The notes under the pieces: model-generated
Told to the model about the DNA's origin: nothing
Database searches by the model: none
The model's input: the letters and a program-made list of their open reading frames with translations, nothing else
Shown: positions 57,752 through 64,000 of the stretch, piece after piece
How positions within the stretch are numbered: position 1 is the stretch's first letter
Layout of the letters: the number at the start of each line of letters is the position of its first letter
DNA from: CAVVWJ01 sp965652025
GTDB lineage: Bacteria; Gemmatimonadota; Gemmatimonadetes; Gemmatimonadales; GWC2-71-9
Reading direction: 5' to 3'
Assembly (NCBI GenBank): GCA_965652025.1
Contig: CBFGTM010000001.1
Span: 62,001-126,000, forward strand
Length of the DNA: 64,000 nt
Made by a program: the position numbers and the translations under genes

Positions 57752-59443
57752 TTGCGCCGTTTGGCCCACCCCTTCACCAAGCACTTTCCCGTGCTGCGGT
57801 TCGATACCATCCGCAGCAAGATCCTGGTCTTTGCTCTCCTGGTCACGCTGCTGCCATCGGGACTCACTGCGTGGGTTTCATACAGTCAGAACCGGCGGGC
57901 GCTGGAGGAGAAGATCTCCCAGGAGCTGCTCAGCTCCAGCAGCCAGGCTGCCCGGGAGCTCGACGTCTGGATCAAGGAGCGTCTCTACGACCTTCGGGTG
58001 TTCGCCAGCTCCTATGAGGTCTCCGAGAAACTGGCCAATCGCAAGCCCGGGACCGCCACCAAGCGGCTCAACGATTACCTGAACTCGGTCCGGGACCGGT
58101 TCAGCGAATACGAAGAGCTGGTCGTGGTCGATGCAGCCGGCCGCCCGGTTGCCACTAGCGGCAATGAGAGCGGAATGGTGCGGCTTCCCAGTGGTTGGGC
58201 CAGGGAGCTGAGCACCAACAGCGGGCTGATCGACAAGGCCCAATGGGACCCCTCCCTCAATAAGGGCACCCTGGTCGTAGCCGTACCGGTCCAGCGGGGC
58301 GAGGGGCGAATGATCGGGGCTCTGGCAGCGCGGCTCAGCCTGAGAGGAGCGGAAAAGGGGCTACGGGCTTTCGCCCCCCGCAGCGGGCAGGTCTATCTGC
58401 TCACCCTGACAGGGACGATGATCGTCGGCTCGGCGGAGAGCTCCGCCGAGCTGATGAAGGTCAACATGAAGCCGCGCATGCTCGACCGGCTCAAGTCCCG
58501 CGAAGGTCGGGTGGTGAGTTACGAGAACATCTCCGGCACCGACGTGGTGGGCAGTCTCAAGCGAGTGCCCCGAGCGAAGTGGGCGGTGATATCGGAGATC
58601 CCGGCCGAGGCGGCGTACGGTCAAGTTCGGCGATTCCGCGATCTCGCGTTACTGATCGTGGCGGCCCTCCTCCTGGGCGTGGGTCTGATCGCCTATCGCC
58701 TGGGGGTGCTCATCGTGCTCCCGCTGGAGCGGCTCACCCTGGGCGCGGCGGAAGTGGCGGATGGTGACCTGGCGGTGGACCTGCCCGCCGCGAAGGGCGA
58801 AGTGGGCGAGTTGACGGCGGTGTTCAACCACATGGTGGGGCGGCTCCGCCAGGGACGGCAGGAGCTCGACGGCATGAATGAGAAGCTGCGCCGGCAGAAC
58901 GAAGATCTCGAGCGGCTCTCCACCTCGGATGCTCTGACCGGTCTCCACAACCGCCGCTACCTCACTCAACGCCTGTCGGAGGAGCTGGTCCGCTCCTACC
59001 GCCACAAAGGCTGCTTCAGCGTTCTCATGGGCGACGTCGACGAGTTCAAGAAGTACAATGACACATTTGGCCATCCGGCCGGCGATGAGGTGCTGAAGAA
59101 AGTGGCTTCGATTCTCCTGAGCTCCACCCGCTCGGTGGACTGCACCGCGCGGTACGGCGGTGAAGAGTTTGCTGTGCTGCTCACCGGAACCAGCGGAGAC
59201 ATGGCCGCTGAAGTAGCGGAGCGCATTCGAGCCAGGGTGGAAGGCCAGGAGTTCCACGGCCGGCGGATCACAATCAGCATCGGAATCGCGGAGTTTCCGG
59301 CGGACGGTCAAACTGCAGATGAAGTGATGTCCTGCGCGGACGAGGCACTCTACGCTGCCAAGCGAGCCGGACGCAACCGGGTGATCCGGGCAGGTGAGAA
59401 TGACCAGAAGGCGGCAGTCAAGGGAGCCAGGGGAAGGACCTGA
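57752..59443 (+). CDS. Membrane diguanylate cyclase (Cache-like sensor, HAMP, GGDEF)
   Basis: The 563-residue protein has TM1 (about 20-42, ILVFALLVTLLPSGLTAWVSY), a large periplasmic Cache-like sensor (about 45-285), TM2 (LALLIVAALLLGVGLIAYRLGVLIVLP), HAMP, a short coil and a GGDEF domain with the active motif YGGEEF and an inhibitory I-site RSVD five residues before it. It should make cyclic di-GMP under control of an external signal and of product feedback. The TTG at 57752 is chosen because GGAGGAG lies 5 bases upstream. The 170-base spacer before it shows no GEMM riboswitch consensus. Confidence 0.94.
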   Translation: MRRLAHPFTKHFPVLRFDTIRSKILVFALLVTLLPSGLTAWVSYSQNRRALEEKISQELLSSSSQAARELDVWIKERLYDLRVFASSYEVSEKLANRKPGTATKRLNDYLNSVRDRFSEYEELVVVDAAGRPVATSGNESGMVRLPSGWARELSTNSGLIDKAQWDPSLNKGTLVVAVPVQRGEGRMIGALAARLSLRGAEKGLRAFAPRSGQVYLLTLTGTMIVGSAESSAELMKVNMKPRMLDRLKSREGRVVSYENISGTDVVGSLKRVPRAKWAVISEIPAEAAYGQVRRFRDLALLIVAALLLGVGLIAYRLGVLIVLPLERLTLGAAEVADGDLAVDLPAAKGEVGELTAVFNHMVGRLRQGRQELDGMNEKLRRQNEDLERLSTSDALTGLHNRRYLTQRLSEELVRSYRHKGCFSVLMGDVDEFKKYNDTFGHPAGDEVLKKVASILLSSTRSVDCTARYGGEEFAVLLTGTSGDMAAEVAERIRARVEGQEFHGRRITISIGIAEFPADGQTADEVMSCADEALYAAKRAGRNRVIRAGENDQKAAVKGARGRT

Positions 59444-59472
59444 CCCGACGGCAAGTACAGGGAAGGAGCCGA

Positions 59473-60252
59473 TCAGCGGCGAGAGATCAGCTTCCGGAAA
59501 ATCCAGCCTCCGCGACCCATGTCGTCACTGATCCGAATCCAGTCCTCCACGTATGAGTAGCCGGTCAGACTGTCGCCCCCCTCGACCGCAAAGGCGACTG
59601 GAGCGGCGGTACCCGGCCCTTCCCGCACATTGCCGGAGCCCACGGCCCGGAGCGGGATGGGGACCGCGAACGGCTTCTCGCCGGGACGGTCGGAGGTACG
59701 TTCCCAGGCCGACAGCCGGCCCGTTCCAGCGGCTGCGAGGGCCTTGGCCTGGTTTGCCAGGTAGAGCGCGCCGCCATAGTTCTCCTGATTGAACTCCGCC
59801 GATGCCTCACGGAGGAGCCGGGTTGCCTGGGCCGCCTCAGGTGCGGTCTGCTGAGCCGAGCGCATCCTCAAGGGCTGAAGGGCGACTTCCGCCTCCGCCA
59901 TGCCCGAGGCCGCTTCGGCCCTGCTGGCGAGGGTCTGCAGCTTGGCCATCGCCCGGACCACCTCTTCCCGGGCCTCGTCCAGCCGGACCTGCAACTCCTC
60001 GACCTGAGCGTTCCTCTCCAGCAGCGTCAGCTCCAGGCGGGCAATGCGGCGGTCCTGTTCGGCCCGAGCGGCAGCCAGCGCCCTGGCCTGCCGCCGTTGG
60101 GCGGCAGCCGGAGCCGGGGCCGACTCCGCCTGCTTCGCAGCACAGCCAAGCAGCGGCAGGCCTGCAGCCAGGAGCAGACCGGCACAGGCAAGATGCCAGT
60201 TTTTTGAGGACGTACGAGACCGTTGGCGGGGCCCAAACACGCTAGTGGTCAT
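59473..60252 (-). CDS. Lipoprotein with coiled coil and C-terminal SH3-like domain
   Basis: The 259-residue protein has a basic N-terminus, a lipobox (LPLLGC), an Ala/Arg/Glu-rich coiled coil (about 50-115) and a C-terminal bacterial SH3 domain (about 200-259: GNVREGPGTAAPVAF, then GYSYVEDWIRIS, DMGRGGWIFRKLI). Between them a helix EFNQENYGGALYLANQAKAL looks like a single TPR-type hairpin. SH3b domains often bind peptidoglycan. It is convergent with the diguanylate cyclase and transcribed alone. Confidence 0.82.
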   Translation of the reverse strand: MTTSVFGPRQRSRTSSKNWHLACAGLLLAAGLPLLGCAAKQAESAPAPAAAQRRQARALAAARAEQDRRIARLELTLLERNAQVEELQVRLDEAREEVVRAMAKLQTLASRAEAASGMAEAEVALQPLRMRSAQQTAPEAAQATRLLREASAEFNQENYGGALYLANQAKALAAAGTGRLSAWERTSDRPGEKPFAVPIPLRAVGSGNVREGPGTAAPVAFAVEGGDSLTGYSYVEDWIRISDDMGRGGWIFRKLISRR

Positions 60253-60425
60253 GGACGAGTTCCGTAAGTTCCCTACTTCGAGTTAGATACAGCAGTTGGG
60301 CGGAGCTTCGAAGCAATAGGCATACCGCGGATCCGGCCGGGGGCAGACCGTCTGCTCTGGCGCGGTAGGGATCTGCCCGCTACGCTTGGCCTCTTGGTCA
60401 GTCCACCTGCAGGAAGGAGAAACCA
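60253..60425. other. Spacer of 173 bases between divergent genes
   Basis: It contains a perfect 10-base palindrome (60305-60314, GCTTCGAAGC) and a 7-base inverted repeat GGGCAGA/TCTGCCC. No clear promoter is recognised. AGGAAGGAG just before 60426 is the ribosome site of the next gene. Confidence 0.4.
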
Positions 60426-60833
60426 ATGGCGACCAAGCGCCAGCAGCCCGAGTCCCTCCGCCTGCGCTCCATCGTGCCCACCTTTACGGTGAGCGATCTC
60501 CAGCGCAGCATCGCCTGGTACCGTGAGGGCCTCGGATTCTTCGTCTCCGAGCGCTGGGAGGAGAGCGGCCAACTCGAGGGCGTCATGCTCAAGGCCGGAG
60601 CGTGTCATCTCGGCCTGTCGCAAGACGACTTTGCCAAAGGTAGGGAACGGCTCAAGGGAGTCGGATTCCGGATCTTGTGTGAGACGTTGCAGGAGGTGGA
60701 CGCGCTGGCCGCACGACTGAAGAAGTTCGGCGGGACGATCGTGGAAGAGCCAGGGAACCGGTGGGACACCTACAGCTTCACGGCTCAGGATCCGGACGGG
60801 TTCAAGCTCACCATCGCCCGGGCGAAAGAGTAG
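60426..60833 (+). CDS. VOC (glyoxalase/bleomycin-resistance fold) protein
   Basis: The 135-residue protein is a single VOC module: IVPTFTVSDLQRSIAWYREGLGFFV at the start, DTYSFTAQDPDGFKLTIARA at the end. The Glu/Asp and His expected for metal binding are only partly evident (CHLGLS, FKLTI), so an enzyme role is uncertain. The family includes glyoxalases, dioxygenases and drug-binding proteins. It stands alone, 86 bases before the kinase gene. Confidence 0.87.
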   Translation: MATKRQQPESLRLRSIVPTFTVSDLQRSIAWYREGLGFFVSERWEESGQLEGVMLKAGACHLGLSQDDFAKGRERLKGVGFRILCETLQEVDALAARLKKFGGTIVEEPGNRWDTYSFTAQDPDGFKLTIARAKE

Positions 60834-60918
60834 GTCGGAACCGAGCCGCAGCGCTATTGGCAGGCTGGCGTGAGCGTTATCTTCAAAGAACTTCCCGCCG
60901 TTTGAGGCGCCCCCAAAA

Positions 60919-63495
60919 ATGGACCAGCTCGACCAGCTCCGTGCTGCCCTCGATGGGCGTTACTCCATCGATCGTCTGATTGGACAGGGTGGGATGGCCA
61001 GTGTCTATCTGGCCAGCGATACCAGGCACGAGCGCCAGGTCGCCATCAAGGTACTGCGCCCCGAGCTTGCGGCCACGATGGGTGCCGACCGCTTCCTGCG
61101 CGAGATCAAGGTCGCCGCCCAGCTGCAGCACCCCAACATCCTGGCGCTGTATGACTCCGGCGCGGCGAGTGGATTTCTGTACTACGTCATGCCGTACGTT
61201 CAGGGCGAGTCGCTTCGAGCCCGGATGGACCGGGAGCAGCAGCTCAGTCTGCAGGAGTCGATCCAGCTTACCTGTGATATAGCCGACGCGCTGCACTACG
61301 CTCATAGCCGGCAGGTCGTTCATCGAGACATCAAGCCGGAAAACATCCTGCTTCAGGATGGGCGCCCACTGGTGGCGGATTTCGGGATCGCCCGCGCAGT
61401 AAGTCAGGCAGGCGGGGAAAAGCTCACCGAAACCGGGATGGCGGTGGGCACCCCGCATTACATGAGCCCGGAACAGGCGGTAGGCGGCGAGCACATCGAT
61501 GGCCGAACCGACCAGTACAGCCTGGCCTGCATGCTCTACGAGATGCTGGTCGGTCAGCCTCCCTTCGTAGGTCCGAATGCGATGGCCATCCTGGCACGCC
61601 ACTCCATGGAGGCGGTCCCCAGCCTTCAGGTCGTCCGCAGCTCGGTCCCAGATGACATTGAGGACGCCATTCTCCGGGCATTGGAGAAGACTCCTGCCGA
61701 TCGGTTCCCCACGCTTTCCGATTTTGCCGACGCGCTGGCGGCGGTGGACATCGGGCCTGCTGCTCGGCGGACCTCCTCTGCGGCCATGCGGGCTCGCCGA
61801 AGTGCCCCTCACACCGCCCGGCGAGCCACGGGCCCCGTGGCCCAGGTCCCCCAATCACTGCCTGCCCGAGTGGCGGCGTGGACGGCTGGCCATCGGAGAG
61901 TTTTCTGGGCCACTGCCGCCGGCCTTCTCCTGGTGGTGGGGGGCTTGATCACCTGGAAGACCCGGCTCCGTCCGGCCGGGGCGAGCACAACCCCGGATGC
62001 CGATCCTAACCGTATAGCGGTGATGTACTTCGACAGTCGGGGGGTGGGTGATTCCGCTGCTTACCTGGCGGATGGGCTAACCGAGTCACTCATCCACGAG
62101 TTGAGCGGGGTGCGGCCACTGCAGGTGATCTCCCGAGGCGGGGTGAGTCCGTATCGTCACGCTGCGGTCGCACCGGACAGTGTCGGTCGAGCCCTCAAGG
62201 TCGGCACCCTGGTTACCGGTAACGTCACCCAGCTGGGTGACCGCCTGCGGGTCACCATCTCCCTGGTCAACGCCCAGAGCGGCACCGAGATCGGCAGCAC
62301 GACCGTCGAGCGGCCTCGGCAGGAGATTTTCGCTCTGCAGGACGACGTGGCGAAGGAGGTCGCCCTCTTTCTGCGCCAGCGGCTGGGACAGGAGATTCGC
62401 TTTCGCGAGGGCCAGAAGGGCACCAGAAGCGCTGCTGCGTGGGAGCTGCGCCAGCAAGCGGAGAAACCGAGTCGCGATGCCGAAGACCTTCTGGCGTCTG
62501 GAGACACCACAGCCACGGCGCGCAAGCTCGCGGAAGCCGACACGCTGCTGGCCCAAGCGGAAAGGCTCGATCCGAAATGGGTAGAGCCCATCGTTCAGCG
62601 CGGTTGGCTTGCTTACCGTGAGATGGATCTGAAAGATGACAAAGCACACTACTCCAAGTGGCTAGAAATCGGCATGGGTCACGCCAATCGAGCCTTGACG
62701 CTCCAACCGGCGGACCCAGATGCTCTCGAGCTTCGCGGGGTGCTGACCTACTGGCGCTGGCTGGTCAATCTGGAGCCCGATCAGAGCGAGGCCGCCAAGC
62801 TGCTCGCTAGCGCGGAGCAGGACTTGAGAGCCGCAGTCACCGCCAATCCGACGGCAGCTGTCGCCTGGACCTGGTTGAGTCATATGTTGATGGCTCAATC
62901 TCGAAGCGCTGAGGCAAAGCTTGCTGCCCTCCGCTCCTACGAAGCAGATCCCTATCTCTCGTCGGCCAAGCAGACCCTGTGGCGATTGTTCCAGAGCTCG
63001 CTTGATCTGGAAGACCAGGTAGAGGCGACCCATTGGTGCCAGGAGGGCCAGCGCCGATTCCCCGAATTCTATCGCTTCACGGAGTGCCGGATCTGGCTTT
63101 TTGCGCTGAAGGGGCAGACTCCTAACGTGCCGGAGGCCTGGGAGTTATATAACAAATTCCTTGAGCTCAGCCCGGCTGGCGTCCGGCCTTACCATCGGCT
63201 CTATGGGCAGATGTTGGTGGCTATGGCACTGGCTCGCGCCGGATTGGCCGATAGCGCCAGGGCTGTCGCTGTGCGCTCGCGCGGGGATCCGACGCTCGAC
63301 TCCACTCACGATCTGGCCCTCTACGAGACCATAGTTCGAACCTTTCTCGGAGATCGCGACGAGGCCATCCGACTTCTGAGCACCTACATCGCGGCGAACC
63401 CTCAGATGCGGGAATCCATGGCACGGGACCAAAGCTGGTGGTTCCGAGACCTTCGGGATGACCCCCGCTACAAGGCGCTTCTGACCCCCGGGTAG
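60919..63495 (+). CDS. Membrane Ser/Thr protein kinase with FlgO-like and TPR-type extracellular part
   Basis: The 858-residue protein has a Hanks-type kinase domain (about 15-275: P-loop GQGGMASVY, Lys44, HRDIKPEN at 135-142, DFG, GTPHYMSPEQ), a basic linker, one membrane helix near 335-355 (VFWATAAGLLLVVGGLITW), a FlgO-like domain (IAVMYFDSRGVGDSAAYLADGLTESLIHELSG, about 375-500) and TPR-like helices to the end. The kinase faces the cytoplasm, the rest the periplasm. Receptor kinases of this layout are abundant in Gemmatimonadota. Its phosphorylated targets may be read by FHA proteins such as the cyclase at 36-38 kb; that link is inference. Confidence 0.94.
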   Translation: MDQLDQLRAALDGRYSIDRLIGQGGMASVYLASDTRHERQVAIKVLRPELAATMGADRFLREIKVAAQLQHPNILALYDSGAASGFLYYVMPYVQGESLRARMDREQQLSLQESIQLTCDIADALHYAHSRQVVHRDIKPENILLQDGRPLVADFGIARAVSQAGGEKLTETGMAVGTPHYMSPEQAVGGEHIDGRTDQYSLACMLYEMLVGQPPFVGPNAMAILARHSMEAVPSLQVVRSSVPDDIEDAILRALEKTPADRFPTLSDFADALAAVDIGPAARRTSSAAMRARRSAPHTARRATGPVAQVPQSLPARVAAWTAGHRRVFWATAAGLLLVVGGLITWKTRLRPAGASTTPDADPNRIAVMYFDSRGVGDSAAYLADGLTESLIHELSGVRPLQVISRGGVSPYRHAAVAPDSVGRALKVGTLVTGNVTQLGDRLRVTISLVNAQSGTEIGSTTVERPRQEIFALQDDVAKEVALFLRQRLGQEIRFREGQKGTRSAAAWELRQQAEKPSRDAEDLLASGDTTATARKLAEADTLLAQAERLDPKWVEPIVQRGWLAYREMDLKDDKAHYSKWLEIGMGHANRALTLQPADPDALELRGVLTYWRWLVNLEPDQSEAAKLLASAEQDLRAAVTANPTAAVAWTWLSHMLMAQSRSAEAKLAALRSYEADPYLSSAKQTLWRLFQSSLDLEDQVEATHWCQEGQRRFPEFYRFTECRIWLFALKGQTPNVPEAWELYNKFLELSPAGVRPYHRLYGQMLVAMALARAGLADSARAVAVRSRGDPTLDSTHDLALYETIVRTFLGDRDEAIRLLSTYIAANPQMRESMARDQSWWFRDLRDDPRYKALLTPG

Positions 63496-63653
63496 CTCGG
63501 CCGGACGGTCGGACGTCAGCCTGCATCAGCTTCCTCCAGGCAGGTTTGCGCTTTTGGGGTTTTCACGGGATATTCACGGCTCTCTACACAAGTTCCGTAC
63601 CTGTTCGCCACCGTACTCGGTTCCTCATACCCCGGAGTGCCGGAGAAGGACGT
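63496..63653. other. Spacer of 158 bases with two octamer-like units
   Basis: GGCCGGAC and GGTCGGAC (63499-63514) repeat at an 8-base step right after the kinase stop, like the arrays elsewhere but too short to call. The rest shows no clear promoter. Confidence 0.35.
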
Positions 63654-64000
63654 ATGTCTGACCGCTTCTTAGCCTGCTTGGCTGTGTCCCTCGGGATTAC
63701 GCTTGCTGCCTGTACCGATCGGCAGCAGCTGCCATCGGGGCCCCAGTTCGCGAGCACGCTGCCCGTGTCCAACGCCTGCAATTTCACTGTGATGAACTCA
63801 CTCATCTCGAGTGTGTTCGACCCCCCTCAATCGCAGAGCGTCCAGAATCTCAAACAAGCCATGGAAAACGCGGGCGCCCAGAGTGCAACGGCGCGGGAAC
63901 GCGGGTTCGACATCATGGTGGAGATCGGCAAGGCCTCGCGCTCGGGGTCTCCACCGGATCCATCCGAGGGCCGAGACCTTACTGTCGCGCTGATCCGGTG
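63654..64000 (+). CDS. Lipoprotein of unknown function (truncated by window end)
   Basis: An ATG at 63654 with GGAGAAGG upstream opens a frame that runs off the window (115 codons seen). The first residues are a lipoprotein signal (MSDRFLACLAVSLGITLAAC, Cys20). The mature part starts TDRQQLPSG and has a Cys in SNACNF, then a helical stretch (SVQNLKQAMENAGAQSATARERGFDIMVEIGKA). No family is recognised from this part. Codon use matches the neighbours. Confidence 0.75.
   Translation, partial: MSDRFLACLAVSLGITLAACTDRQQLPSGPQFASTLPVSNACNFTVMNSLISSVFDPPQSQSVQNLKQAMENAGAQSATARERGFDIMVEIGKASRSGSPPDPSEGRDLTVALIR

Noticed and set aside
1..64000. Mobile elements, prophage or integrated islands
   Set aside because: No transposase, integrase, phage gene, tRNA-linked direct repeat or clear change in base composition was seen apart from the short AT-rich regulatory region at 3.67-3.71 kb.

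Overview
The window is GC-rich DNA of a Gram-negative (diderm) bacterium. Evidence for an outer membrane: at least seven lipoproteins with a clear lipobox, an Omp85-like barrel and many exported proteins. The gene mix (Ser/Thr kinase with a FlgO-like plus TPR sensor, HD-GYP and GGDEF proteins, a split UbiE-UbiD-UbiA-UbiX menaquinone block, many GTG/TTG starts with 4-base overlaps) fits Gemmatimonadota best. That assignment is an inference from content; there is no rRNA here. The strip is chromosomal: no tRNA, rRNA, insertion sequence, prophage or CRISPR array was seen.

Layout. 1-4.4 kb: the end of a hybrid histidine kinase, then a leftward set (DUF4142 protein, CRP/FNR regulator, di-haem cytochrome c lipoprotein) divergent from a SufR-like regulator, with an AT-rich dyad between them. 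4.5-12.4 kb, rightward: guaB, two tandem APC amino-acid permeases, an NrnA-like DHH phosphoesterase, a NifU-like Fe-S protein, Mrp and a SAM hydrolase. 12.4-16.3 kb, leftward: ECF sigma, zinc anti-sigma, bactofilin-like membrane protein, toast-rack protein and DUF4126, overlapping or nearly so. 16.3-22.7 kb, rightward: menaquinone tail genes ubiE/menG, ubiD, ubiA, ubiX, then a lipoprotein hydrolase, a phosphodiesterase and an unknown protein. 22.7-28.6 kb, leftward: metB-type PLP enzyme, M48 peptidase, purD, cupredoxin lipoprotein, fpg and a Cho-like UvrC paralogue.

28.7-33 kb, rightward: HD-GYP response regulator, glmM and glmS (amino-sugar supply for the cell wall), closed by a clear terminator. 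33-40 kb: exported transglutaminase (leftward), dtd-maf (rightward), then a leftward lipoprotein, trpE and an FHA-GAF-nucleotide cyclase. 40.2-46.5 kb, rightward: Omp85-like protein, a PilB ATPase fused to a receiver, Nudix hydrolase, beta-helix protein. 46.5-54.3 kb, leftward: tig-clpP-clpX-engB (protein folding, degradation, ribosome assembly), a lipoprotein with a 12-base coding repeat, a hexapeptide acyltransferase and a hybrid histidine kinase. 54.6-64 kb: a lipoprotein with four Cys-paired repeats and a probable seven-bladed propeller, two stand-alone receivers (one without the phosphorylatable Asp), a diguanylate cyclase, an SH3 lipoprotein, a glyoxalase-fold protein, a Ser/Thr kinase and a lipoprotein cut by the window end.

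The most unusual signal is not a gene. Eight gene junctions carry strictly phased 7-base or 8-base tandem repeats. At five of them a second array follows in the same phase with partly complementary units, so the pair can fold back on itself. The core sequence differs from place to place. These elements also seem to have added short tails or heads to NrnA, TrpE, UbiD/UbiA and EngB, and to have created a 59-codon frame before ubiX.
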